The position numbers and the translations under genes are program-made. DNA of 64,000 bases from Yersinia rochesterensis. GTDB lineage: Bacteria > Pseudomonadota > Gammaproteobacteria > Enterobacterales > Enterobacteriaceae. The notes beneath the pieces are model-generated. The model searched no databases. It worked only from the letters and a program-made list of their open reading frames with translations, and was not told the DNA's origin. The stretch lies in assembly GCF_003600645.1 (NCBI RefSeq), contig NZ_CP032482.1:1736001-1800000 (forward strand), given 5' to 3'. Of this stretch, positions 1-8,196 are shown one piece after another; positions within the stretch are counted from its first letter, which is position 1, and each line of letters begins with the position of its first letter.

Positions 1-159
1 GCCCCTGCGCTGGCGCAGCAGCAGGTGCAATGGGCGCTGGGCGTGACCGGATTCTGGCATCGGGTGTCATCGGTGCTGGGGCCGCCAGAACTGATTTATC
101 CCGACACGCCGGCCATCCTGCCACTTATTGATCGGTTAACTGAGGAGACCCCGCGATGA
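1..159 (+). CDS. 3' end of probable thiazolinyl imide reductase (YbtU/PchG-like), partial
   Basis: An open frame enters from the left edge and stops with TGA at 157-159, overlapping the next ATG by the ATGA arrangement. The visible 52 residues include FWHRVSSVLGPPELI. A final helix followed by a short Gly-Pro-Pro stretch fits my memory of the C-terminus of thiazolinyl imide reductases, which reduce a thiazoline ring with NADPH during yersiniabactin and pyochelin assembly. The position directly before a type II thioesterase is the ybtU-ybtT order of the classical island. With only the tail visible the identification rests mainly on position; the end of a large synthase is the alternative. Confidence 0.5.
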   Translation, partial: APALAQQQVQWALGVTGFWHRVSSVLGPPELIYPDTPAILPLIDRLTEETPR

Positions 160-920
160 GTCAGCATTTTTTACGTTTTTACCAGCCCGCACCCGCTGCG
201 CCGCTGTTGCTGGTTTGCTTACCCCATGCCGGCGGAGCGGCCAGTACCTTTCGCCCGTGGCCTTACTTGTTCGATGCGTCCGAGGCGGAGCTGGCCGTGG
301 TGCAGTATCCGGGACGCGAGGACCGCTTCGCTGAGCCCTTCATCGACAATATGCCCGAGCTGCTGACCGCCTTGCAGGAGGAGCTGTTGCCGCATCTGGC
401 GGGGCGCCGTTTTGCCCTGCTGGGACACAGCATGGGCGGTGCCATCGCCCATGAGCTGGCGCAGTCGCTGGCCGCCCTCGGCCGGCATCCGGAACTGCTG
501 ATCGTCTCAGGCCGCCAGCCGCCGGATTTTCATCCGCTGGATAGCGGCATTCATTTGGGGAGCGATCGGCAAATTATCGAGGAACTGCTGCGCCTCAGCG
601 ACGATAACCAGACGCTGCGCGAACAGCCAGAGCTGGCGGAGCTGCTGCTACCGGCGATCCGCAATGATTACCGACTGATCGAGCGTTACCGCCCGCAGCC
701 CGCGCGTTTGCTCACCTGCCCGATAGTGGTGCTGAGCGGCGAAGGCGACGGTGAACTGCCTCTGTCACAGGCCGAGGCCTGGGCGGCATATACCTCAGCT
801 GAAAGTATCGTGCATCGTTTTCCTGGCGATCACTTTTTCATTGCCAGCCAGCGTGCCGCCGTGGTGGCCTGCGTGCGGCAGGCATTACGGCAGTTCTCAC
901 CCTTGTTCAGTGAAGGATAA
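156..920 (+). CDS. ybtT: Type II (editing) thioesterase of a siderophore cluster, YbtT-like
   Basis: This is a 254-aa alpha/beta hydrolase of the type II thioesterase family. Such enzymes clear misprimed or stalled acyl groups from carrier proteins of NRPS/PKS lines. The nucleophile elbow GHSMGG places the catalytic serine at about residue 92; Asp198 (GEGDGE) and His226 (GDHFFI) complete a plausible triad. The N-terminal LVCLPHAGGAAS with oxyanion-hole residues is typical of the family, as is the length. It overlaps the upstream gene by 4 bp and is followed 3 bp later by the methyltransferase, so it is translationally coupled in a biosynthetic operon. No signal peptide is seen, so it is cytosolic. 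Assignment as the YbtT counterpart rests on family plus neighbours. Confidence 0.85.
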   Translation: MSQHFLRFYQPAPAAPLLLVCLPHAGGAASTFRPWPYLFDASEAELAVVQYPGREDRFAEPFIDNMPELLTALQEELLPHLAGRRFALLGHSMGGAIAHELAQSLAALGRHPELLIVSGRQPPDFHPLDSGIHLGSDRQIIEELLRLSDDNQTLREQPELAELLLPAIRNDYRLIERYRPQPARLLTCPIVVLSGEGDGELPLSQAEAWAAYTSAESIVHRFPGDHFFIASQRAAVVACVRQALRQFSPLFSEG

Positions 921-923
921 TCT

Positions 924-1628
924 ATGGAAGACTTCTACTCTCCGGTCGCTGAGTTTTACGATCTGGTTGGGCGCGCGCACTCCGCGGGTGAAACCGCGCT
1001 GCGCGAGCGGCTGTCGACATTCACCGATATTCGCGACCCGGTGCTGGATATCGGCGCTGGCACCGGACGAACGGTGCTGGCGGTAGCCGAAACCGTGCCG
1101 CTGGTGGATATTCTGGCGGTGGAGCCGGCCCCGGCCATGCGCGCGGTGCTGACCCATTGCGTGGCGCAAAGGCCGGAAATGCGGCGGCGCGTTACGATTA
1201 TCCCGGACACGGTGGACAAGCTGCAGCTACCCGAGCGCCTGGGCGCGGTCGTCGCCTTCGGGGTGCTGGGACATCTGACGACGCCGGCGCGTCAGGCTCT
1301 GTGGTCAATATTGCTGCCGCGGCTGGCACCCGGCGCGCCGGTATTCGTGGAGCTGCTGCCGGTCGAAAAGCCGATGGTATTGCCGACGATGACGTTGGCC
1401 AGTGAAACGATCGGCCAGCGTCACTATCACGCAACCCTCGAGGGTGAGCCGGGACCCGACGACACCATGCTGCTGACCTCATGCTGGACGGTAAGCGGCG
1501 GCCCCTGCGCCACGCAGGTAATCCGTAACCGGAGCGTCTGGCATACCTTTGGTCTGGACGATCTCGCCCGCGAAACCGGGCTGCATGCGGAACGTCTGAC
1601 CGCGCAGGCGGGGGTGCTGTATGTCTGA
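924..1628 (+). CDS. Stand-alone SAM-dependent methyltransferase in the siderophore cluster
   Basis: This 234-aa class I methyltransferase begins DFYSPVAEFYDLVG and has the SAM-binding motif I VLDIGAGTGRT at about residues 40-50, followed by the acidic strand end ILAVEPAPAM. It starts 3 bp after the thioesterase with an AAGGA ribosome site and overlaps the AMP-ligase gene by 8 bp, so it belongs to the operon. In yersiniabactin and pyochelin assembly the methyl groups are added by domains embedded in the large synthases. A free methyltransferase at this place is not part of the classical island. It could N- or C-methylate a thiazolidine or a free intermediate, or replace a lost embedded domain; the substrate is not visible from sequence. 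Confidence 0.8.
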   Translation: MEDFYSPVAEFYDLVGRAHSAGETALRERLSTFTDIRDPVLDIGAGTGRTVLAVAETVPLVDILAVEPAPAMRAVLTHCVAQRPEMRRRVTIIPDTVDKLQLPERLGAVVAFGVLGHLTTPARQALWSILLPRLAPGAPVFVELLPVEKPMVLPTMTLASETIGQRHYHATLEGEPGPDDTMLLTSCWTVSGGPCATQVIRNRSVWHTFGLDDLARETGLHAERLTAQAGVLYV

Positions 1629-3225
1629 ATCTATTGCTTCCCCCGATCGTCGTATCCTGCCGGAGGAGATGCGCTGGCCGGTGGCGCTGGCCGAGCGCTA
1701 TACGCAACGCGGCTACTGGCAGCCGGAAACGCTCGGCCAGTTGATTCTGCAATGGCGGCAGTATGGTGACCGCACCGCCCTGATCGAACCGGACCGCAGC
1801 TGGAGCTATCACCAGTTAATCAACCAGGCCTGTCGTTTCGCCGGTGAACTCCGGCAGCGAGGGATGCAAAGCGGGGAAACGGCCGTCATTCAGTTGCCCA
1901 ACGGGGCCGATTTCGTGGTGGCCTTGTTCGCGACGATCCTCAACGGGGCGGTGCCCGTGCTGATGCTACCGGCTCACCGCCAGCGTGAAATCCTGCACGT
2001 GTTGGCGCTGGCGCAGGCGCGCTGGTTCCTGAGTGACGGCGAACAGGCGGGAATTGCGGCGCAGAGCCTGTGCGCTAAGGCACCTGACTGCCATTGCCTG
2101 CTCTCAACGGCAGAGCGGCGTTTTTCCGCCAGCCAGGCGCCGGCGATGGCGGGATTGCCTCCCGGCGATGCGCCCCACAATATTGCTCTGCTGCTGCTTT
2201 CCGGCGGTACAACCGGCTTACCCAAGCTGATCCCCCGCACCCACGCCGATTATCACTACAACTTTCGCGCCAGCGCCGCGCTTTGCCATGTCCAGCCGGA
2301 TGACCGCTACCTGGCCGTGCTTTCAATGGCGCATAACTTTCCCCTCGCCTGTCCGGGCATCCTCGGGATCTTTTCCCGCGGAGGCAGCGTGGTGGTCCCG
2401 GCCACCGTCGCCGCAGAGGATGCGTTTGAGGCGATTCATCGGCACCGCGTGACGCTCACGGCGTTGGTCCCTTCGCTGGCAACGCTATGGCTGGACGCGA
2501 CGGAGTGGGAGCAACCCGACCTTAGCTCGCTGAGGCTGGTTCAGGTGGGGGGCGCGAGGCTGGGAGCCGATGCCGCCCGCCGGCTGCTGGCCCGCTGGGG
2601 ATGCCAGCTGCAGCAGGTGTTTGGCATGGCGGAAGGGCTGCTGAACTACACGCGGCTGGATGACTCGCCTGAGCTGATTACCACCACGCAGGGCCGACCG
2701 CTATGCGACGAGGATGAGATCCGGGTGGTTGACGAGCAGGGCCTGCCGGTGGGGCGCGGGCAGGCCGGGGAGTTGCTGGTTCGCGGGCCTTACACCATCC
2801 GCGGCTACTATCGCGCGCCTGAACACAATCGTCAGGCGTTTGCCGCCGAGGGATTCTACCGCAGCGGCGATCGGGTACGGCAGCTGCCCGGCGGCGAGCT
2901 GCTGGTGGAGGGGCGAACCCGCGACACCATCAACCGCCACGGGGAGTCGGTGGCCGCCGATGAAATCGAGGAGTGCCTGCGGGCGCATCCGCTGGTACGT
3001 GACGTGACGGTGCTGGCAGAGACGCTCGCTGAGCAGCAGGAAGCGATCCATGCGGTCGTCATCGCCCATTCCCCTCTCACCCTGGCCGAGATGCGGGCGT
3101 TTCTTGAACGGCAGCAGATCGCACCATTTAAATGGCCGGATCGGCTGACGCTGGTTGATGCTTTCCCGCTGACGCCGATTGGCAAAATCAATAAACAAGC
3201 GCTGGCGGCCCGGCTGGCGGTTTAA
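1621..3225 (+). CDS. ybtE: Salicyl-AMP ligase, YbtE-like
   Basis: This 534-aa enzyme belongs to the aryl-acid adenylating branch of the ANL superfamily (YbtE, EntE, DhbE, PchD). It activates salicylate as the AMP ester and loads it on the aryl carrier domain that starts the assembly line. The phosphate-binding loop SGGTTGLPK lies near residues 193-201. The YRSGDRV motif and the C-terminal GKINK with the catalytic lysine are intact. The opening residues RRILPEEMRWPVALAERY are typical of aryl-acid ligases. The start at 1621 overlaps the preceding methyltransferase by 8 bp and has a G-rich ribosome site. Salicylate rather than 2,3-dihydroxybenzoate is inferred from the adjacent salicylate synthase gene. 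Confidence 0.9.
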   Translation: MSESIASPDRRILPEEMRWPVALAERYTQRGYWQPETLGQLILQWRQYGDRTALIEPDRSWSYHQLINQACRFAGELRQRGMQSGETAVIQLPNGADFVVALFATILNGAVPVLMLPAHRQREILHVLALAQARWFLSDGEQAGIAAQSLCAKAPDCHCLLSTAERRFSASQAPAMAGLPPGDAPHNIALLLLSGGTTGLPKLIPRTHADYHYNFRASAALCHVQPDDRYLAVLSMAHNFPLACPGILGIFSRGGSVVVPATVAAEDAFEAIHRHRVTLTALVPSLATLWLDATEWEQPDLSSLRLVQVGGARLGADAARRLLARWGCQLQQVFGMAEGLLNYTRLDDSPELITTTQGRPLCDEDEIRVVDEQGLPVGRGQAGELLVRGPYTIRGYYRAPEHNRQAFAAEGFYRSGDRVRQLPGGELLVEGRTRDTINRHGESVAADEIEECLRAHPLVRDVTVLAETLAEQQEAIHAVVIAHSPLTLAEMRAFLERQQIAPFKWPDRLTLVDAFPLTPIGKINKQALAARLAV

Positions 3226-3240
3226 CTTTCAGGAGTCAAC

Positions 3241-4566
3241 ATGACGGATACACGCAGCGAACTTCGACTCAATCTGCCCGCAGAGCGGACCCTGGCCGCG
3301 ATTGTCAGCCTTATCCGGCAGAATCCGACGGAGGATTACTATGTCTATGAACGGCCGCCATGCTGGTATGTTGGCCTGGGTAAACGGGCGAGTTTAACCC
3401 TTTCGTCTGATGGCTCACAGGCCATAACCGAAAGCGAAGAGGGCTGTCGGACAGCGCCCGTTACCTCGTCGCTGGCGCACTACGCCCGTCAGTTCCGTGC
3501 GCAGCATGCCGGCGCAGGACAACGCGTTTTCGGTATGGCCGGATTTAACTACGCGGCCTGCATTCGTGGGATCGCGTTTCCGCCCGGGGAGTGGCCGCTG
3601 CTGTCTCTCCTGGTGCCGCGTGATGAACTGGTTTTTGACGCGGGGGAAGTGACAATCCTGGCGCACAGCGCTGACCAATGTCGGCACCTCGCCCGGCAGT
3701 TACAGGACATCTCCCCGGCGCCGGCCGGGGGGGCGCTGCTGGCCGACCTCACCGCGCAGGGGAAAGATTATCAGCACCAGGTGACGCGCGCGCTTGAAGA
3801 GATCGCCGCCGGTGAATACACCAAGGTGATTGTGTCGCGTGCGCTGGCGCTGGCCGAGCGCATCGACATGCCCGCGACCCTCTGGCGCGGGAGAATGTCC
3901 AATACCCCGGCGCGCAGTTTCTTGCTGCAGCAGGGGGCGTTTGCCGCGACCGGTTTTAGCCCGGAGATGGTGGTGACGGTGGAGCAGGATATCGTCACCA
4001 GCGAACCTCTGGCCGGCACCCGCGCGCTATCCGGTTCGGCGGGAGAAGATGCTGACAATCGGGCTGAGCTGCAAAGCGATAGCAAAGAGATTGTGGAACA
4101 CGTTATCTCGGTCAAAGCGGCGATTGGGGAGCTGGAAACGCTGTGCGTGCGTGACTCGGTGGCGGTCACCGATCTGATGTCAGTACGCGAAAGAGGGAGC
4201 GTGCAACATCTGGGGTCTCAGGTGTGCGGCAAACTGGCGTCGGGGCGCGATGCCTGGGATGCTTTTGATGTGCTGTTCCCGGCGATCACCGCATCCGGTA
4301 TTCCCAAGCTCCCGGCGCTGGCTGCCATCCTCCGCCTGGAGGCGGTGCCGCGTGAACTTTACTCCGGCGCGATACTGATGCTGGAAGGCGAACGATCGTT
4401 CGAAGCGGCACTGGTCCTGCGCAGCGCATTTCAGGATGCGCGGAGAAGCTGGATCCAGGCCGGAGCCGGGGTGATTGCTCAGTCGAATGCATTACGTGAG
4501 CTGACGGAGACCTGCGAGAAGCTTTCCAGCGTGGCGCCTTACCTGGTGGTTTCGCAGGCGAAATGA
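3241..4566 (+). CDS. ybtS: Salicylate synthase, YbtS/Irp9-like
   Basis: This 441-aa chorismate-utilising enzyme (MST family, with Irp9/YbtS and MbtI) converts chorismate through isochorismate to salicylate and pyruvate. The family core is present: the LAGTRALSGSAGEDADNR stretch, the SKEIVEHVISVK helix with Mg-binding glutamates, LMSVRERGSVQHL, and TASGIPK followed by PRELYSGAILML. Length matches YbtS. It starts 15 bp after the AMP-ligase gene with an AGGAG ribosome site and is the last gene of the first operon. In the classical island ybtS sits at the opposite end next to ybtX; here it is directly beside the ligase, a clear rearrangement. Confidence 0.92.
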   Translation: MTDTRSELRLNLPAERTLAAIVSLIRQNPTEDYYVYERPPCWYVGLGKRASLTLSSDGSQAITESEEGCRTAPVTSSLAHYARQFRAQHAGAGQRVFGMAGFNYAACIRGIAFPPGEWPLLSLLVPRDELVFDAGEVTILAHSADQCRHLARQLQDISPAPAGGALLADLTAQGKDYQHQVTRALEEIAAGEYTKVIVSRALALAERIDMPATLWRGRMSNTPARSFLLQQGAFAATGFSPEMVVTVEQDIVTSEPLAGTRALSGSAGEDADNRAELQSDSKEIVEHVISVKAAIGELETLCVRDSVAVTDLMSVRERGSVQHLGSQVCGKLASGRDAWDAFDVLFPAITASGIPKLPALAAILRLEAVPRELYSGAILMLEGERSFEAALVLRSAFQDARRSWIQAGAGVIAQSNALRELTETCEKLSSVAPYLVVSQAK

Positions 4567-4627
4567 GGGATGATGCCTGACGCAACCGGCGCGAGAGCTG
4601 TTGATGTTTTGGCTCATTGACCCGTTG

Positions 4628-4662
4628 CGGAAGCGCCCTCCTGGCTGAGAAGAGCGCTTCCG
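4628..4662 (+). terminator. Hairpin after the salicylate synthase gene
   Basis: CGGAAGCGC at 4628-4636 pairs perfectly with GCGCTTCCG at 4654-4662 across a 17-nt loop, 62 bp after the ybtS-like stop codon. There is no T-tract, so it may stabilise the transcript end or work with Rho rather than as a classical intrinsic terminator. Confidence 0.35.
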
Positions 4663-4735
4663 TAATGCGGCGATCGTAGAGTCTGCCCTCGTTAGTTTGT
4701 TGCATGGGCAGAGCGTCAGGCAAGCGCCATTAATT

Positions 4736-4754
4736 GATAATGATTATTATTTAC
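4736..4754 (+). promoter_or_regulatory. Fur box upstream of the AraC-type regulator
   Basis: GATAATGATTATTATTTAC matches 15 of 19 positions of the classic Fur consensus GATAATGATAATCATTATC, including the first nine in a row. It lies about 100 bp before the ybtA-like start. Ferric Fur would repress the regulator and through it the receptor and transport operon, as known for ybtA in the classical island. I saw no equally good box in the 132 bp before the receptor gene. Confidence 0.75.
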
Positions 4755-4853
4755 ATATTTATAAACCCCAGTATGATGATTCCCTGAGTTTCGTTTCGGG
4801 AACTAAGCTCCCGGCGACTTCGCCAGCCGGGTACTTACAAAAGAGGGTTTTTT

Positions 4854-5807
4854 ATGCAATCCACTCACCAGTTACATTCTCTGCAGCAGTTAACCGATAT
4901 GGCGCACCAGTGGGGCTATGACTACGAGCTGGCAAATGCCAACCGCTCGGTTCGCCAGTCTGGCGAGTTTGAAGGGACAATCAAAACGGTCACGCTGCCC
5001 TATGGCGTCAACCTCTGTCTCAATGAGCTGACCGCCAACGGCGACGATCATCGCAGCGGCACGCTTCAGCATTGTTTGACTATTTTACTGACCCTCGGCG
5101 GCGATGAGCCCAATTATCACCTCGATGACGGCAGCCCGCTGCCGGCAGAACGGGGCATGGCGAAGGTGATTGCCACCAAAGATCGTATGCGCCTGTGGTG
5201 CCGCAATCCGCGCGGACATCACTGCCGTAGTCTGGTGATTCAGGCCGCTCCCGAACGAATCAGCGATAAAGAGCTGGCGGATCAGGTCGAACGTATTTTG
5301 CAACGTAACCATGTCTTTAGCTTAATAATACCGCAGTACACCATCGATCGGGCCAATGAGCTGTTTGGCTTTTGCGATAACTGCGTGATTGGTCGGCTGC
5401 AGACCCATAGCTGCGTACTGGATCTGATGGCCCAGGTGCTGCGCGCGGCCAATCAGGATGTGCCCCAGGTGGGGGTGATGGCGCCGCATCGCGACGTGGC
5501 GCGGATGCTGAAGGTGCGGGATAAGCTGGTCACCGAACTGGACTGCAACCACTGCCTGTGCGACCTGGCGCGCGATGTTGGCATCAGCGTCAGCGCACTG
5601 AAAAGCAAGTTCCAGGCGGTCATGGGGCAGTCGGTTTTTGCCTTCCTGCGCGACCAGCGCCTGACCCGGGCCCGTCAGGGATTAGAGTCGGAAGGGTGGA
5701 CGGTCAAGCAGGCCGCCTACTATGTGGGTTATCAGCATCCCAGTAACTTTTCTACCGCCTATCGCCGCAAATTTGGTATGCCTCCGCGCGATTCTCTCAG
5801 CCTCTGA
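4854..5807 (+). CDS. ybtA: AraC-family activator of the siderophore locus, YbtA-like
   Basis: This 317-aa regulator is close in length to YbtA (319 aa). The N-terminal part should sense the siderophore. The C-terminus carries two helix-turn-helix units, LCDLARDVGISVSALKSKF near residues 236-254 and QAAYYVGYQHPSNFSTAYR near 286-304, the AraC/XylS signature. The start at 4854 is chosen because GAGGG precedes it; the longer upstream frame would run through the Fur-box region. The gene is between two same-strand operons and is controlled by the Fur box at 4736-4754. By analogy with YbtA it activates the receptor and transport genes and represses itself; that role is inferred. Confidence 0.88.
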   Translation: MQSTHQLHSLQQLTDMAHQWGYDYELANANRSVRQSGEFEGTIKTVTLPYGVNLCLNELTANGDDHRSGTLQHCLTILLTLGGDEPNYHLDDGSPLPAERGMAKVIATKDRMRLWCRNPRGHHCRSLVIQAAPERISDKELADQVERILQRNHVFSLIIPQYTIDRANELFGFCDNCVIGRLQTHSCVLDLMAQVLRAANQDVPQVGVMAPHRDVARMLKVRDKLVTELDCNHCLCDLARDVGISVSALKSKFQAVMGQSVFAFLRDQRLTRARQGLESEGWTVKQAAYYVGYQHPSNFSTAYRRKFGMPPRDSLSL

Positions 5808-5939
5808 CTGGCTGAAAACATAACTCATTTGGCTTTGCTCATAGCTGAGTTAACTAGGGTGTCGCAGGACCACCCCCATATAATTGTGACAGATATAAAA
5901 CGATTTTTTTGTTTCTGTTTCAGCACCATGGGGATGGTC

Positions 5940-8138
5940 ATGCGCACCAGTTCACACCAGTTTCGCTTAAAACAAAATCTACCTGGCACCATTAAACCGC
6001 TCTGCCTGCTGTGCGGCCTGGCGATTTCAGCCCCGGCTTTTACCGCGGAACAAACCACCGATAGCAAAAAAGAAGAAACTCTGGTGGTGACGGCTCCTAA
6101 GGTGAAAGAGGATCCGTTGAAAGTCCCGGTCAGCATGACCTTATTCGATCGCCAGACGCTGGGCGATCGGCGCATTGATGATGTGGAGCACCTGATCCGT
6201 GACGTGCCAAACATCAGCTTCAGCTCACTGGGGGATATGCGCTCAACCTATATGTCGATCCGTGGGGTCGGGCCGATGGCCCAGCCGCTCGGCTTTGATG
6301 ATACGTCGGTCGTGACCTATATCGACGGCGTGCCGCAACCGGCCTTCGGTGCGGATCTGCGTTTCCTGGATGTTGAACGGATTGAAGTCCTGCGCGGCCC
6401 GCAGGGCACGGTGTTTGGACGCAACGCCCAGGCGGGGGCGATTAACATCACCACGCGCCAGCCTGGCGATACCTTTGAAGGCACCTTGCGTGCGGAAGCG
6501 GGCCTGAACAGTGAATCCGAGAACGTGGGCCAGCTGACGGTTTCCGGACCACTGATTGAGGACCGCCTGGGCGGGCGCTTCTCCGCCGCCTATTCTAACC
6601 TGGGCGCCGATGTGGATAACAACGCGCCGGGTGGCAAGCTGGGCAAGGTGGAAACCGGGGTGTTCCGCGGTTCGCTGGTCTTCACCCCCGACGATCGTAC
6701 CCGCTTCGTGCTGACCGGCAACTACGAGCGGGACAACAACACGCCGTCAAACTTCATTCTCAAAAATGGCCCGAACTTCCCCACGGTGGAGCTGGATCCT
6801 AAAGGCTGGGTCGATCGCGAGATCTCCGGTCTGTCATTAACCGCCAGCCGTCAGCTTGATCGGATGCAGTTCACCTCCGTATCCGCGGTGAACCATTACG
6901 ATTTTAAAAACCTGACCAATAACTCCGAGGCGCTGACGTTTAGCAAAGTGTTCGGTATGCCGACGTCGGCGTTTATTCCAGCCACCGACTGGAGTACTTA
7001 TGACGAAAGCCAGAACAGCCTGTATCAGGAGCTGCGCCTGAGTAGCCTCGATGATGCGGATATTGTCTGGGTCGGCGGCATCAACTATCTGCATGATAGC
7101 TACAAGCTGACCACCCAATATGATTCCGCGTTCTTCGCTTCCACCAACGGTACGCGTAACGGGGATTACACCACCGATAGCTATGCCGCCTTTGGCGAGG
7201 TGACGGTACCGCTGTTTGGCTCCGAAAAACTGAAAGGGACGTTAGGCGGTCGCTATACCCATGACCGTAAAACCTATGAATCGCTGTACCGTTCCAACGG
7301 CTTCCCCGGGACGGTGGCCTCCTTCAATCAAAGCGGGGTGCTGAATTACGACATGGTGACGGGCCGTGCGGCGCTGAGTTATGACCTGACCGATGACTCG
7401 ACGATCTATACCAGCGTCGCCCGCGGCGCGAAAAGCGGCGGTTTCCCTAATTTTACCAACAACGCGCCCAGCGGCTTGAAGGATGAGCCTTATAAGGACT
7501 CCTCCTCCTGGAGCTACGAGATCGGCAGCAAAAACCGTTTCCTCGAGGGGCGTGCCGAGCTGAACGCCTCGTTGTTCTATAACAGCGTAAAAGATGAAAA
7601 CCTGTTCGCGCTGGATTCCGCCTCATTCACCTTTGTGCCGAAGCCGATGGATACCCGTAACTACGGCATGGAGCTGGAAGGCTCGCTGCAGCTGGCAGAG
7701 CACTGGAAGGTCAGCGGTGGGGCGGGTTACACCCATACGGAATTACGCAATGTTTCGGAAGATGTCGCGGCCTCATCCGGCGCACGCAATGGCAACCGGG
7801 TACCGGCGGTACCAAAATTCAACACCAACCTGACGCTGCAATACTACGATTCTGCCGCCTGGCTGGGGCTGCCGGAAGCGAATATCTTCGCCCTGGCGCA
7901 GCATCAGTACGTCGGCAGTCGTGAAGCGGATGTCGGCAGCCACTTCAAGCTTGATGCCTACCAACTCTACAACGCCAAAGTGGGTCTGGAATTCTCCTCC
8001 TTCGATGTCTACGTCTTTGGTCAAAACCTGACGGATGAACGCCCGCAGTACATTGGTCTGTATTACGGTCCGGGCAGCGAGGCGGTCACCGTTGGACATG
8101 GCCGCGTATTGGGCGTCGGCACGCAAATTAAATTCTGA
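5940..8138 (+). CDS. fyuA: TonB-dependent ferric-siderophore receptor, FyuA-like
   Basis: This outer-membrane receptor has about 732 residues when started at ATG 5940, which has GGGG six bases upstream; in-frame starts at 5829, 5928 and 5934 are possible. A signal peptide ends near APAFTA, followed by the TonB box ETLVVTA. The plug domain has VPNISFSSLG, MSIRGVG and VEVLRGPQGTVFGRNAQAGAINI-type residues, and the beta-barrel ends GVGTQIKF with the terminal phenylalanine. It resembles FyuA/Psn, which imports ferric yersiniabactin, but is clearly larger than FyuA (673 aa). It probably opens a transport operon: only 58 bp separate it from the next gene and all following genes overlap or nearly so. 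Ligand specificity may differ from FyuA. Confidence 0.85.
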   Translation: MRTSSHQFRLKQNLPGTIKPLCLLCGLAISAPAFTAEQTTDSKKEETLVVTAPKVKEDPLKVPVSMTLFDRQTLGDRRIDDVEHLIRDVPNISFSSLGDMRSTYMSIRGVGPMAQPLGFDDTSVVTYIDGVPQPAFGADLRFLDVERIEVLRGPQGTVFGRNAQAGAINITTRQPGDTFEGTLRAEAGLNSESENVGQLTVSGPLIEDRLGGRFSAAYSNLGADVDNNAPGGKLGKVETGVFRGSLVFTPDDRTRFVLTGNYERDNNTPSNFILKNGPNFPTVELDPKGWVDREISGLSLTASRQLDRMQFTSVSAVNHYDFKNLTNNSEALTFSKVFGMPTSAFIPATDWSTYDESQNSLYQELRLSSLDDADIVWVGGINYLHDSYKLTTQYDSAFFASTNGTRNGDYTTDSYAAFGEVTVPLFGSEKLKGTLGGRYTHDRKTYESLYRSNGFPGTVASFNQSGVLNYDMVTGRAALSYDLTDDSTIYTSVARGAKSGGFPNFTNNAPSGLKDEPYKDSSSWSYEIGSKNRFLEGRAELNASLFYNSVKDENLFALDSASFTFVPKPMDTRNYGMELEGSLQLAEHWKVSGGAGYTHTELRNVSEDVAASSGARNGNRVPAVPKFNTNLTLQYYDSAAWLGLPEANIFALAQHQYVGSREADVGSHFKLDAYQLYNAKVGLEFSSFDVYVFGQNLTDERPQYIGLYYGPGSEAVTVGHGRVLGVGTQIKF

Positions 8139-8196
8139 TTACCCGCTGCGCCCGGATGGTGTTCGGGCGCATCATTCAGTTTACCCGGATGCAACT

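Noticed and set aside
1198..1812. 204-codon open frame antisense to the methyltransferase and AMP-ligase genes
   Set aside because: High GC keeps shadow frames open; the plus-strand genes have clear motifs and coupling, and the antisense frame has no ribosome site or family likeness.
8035..8196. N-terminal extension of the binding protein frame
   Set aside because: It overlaps the receptor gene and would hide the signal peptide that begins at 8197/8200.
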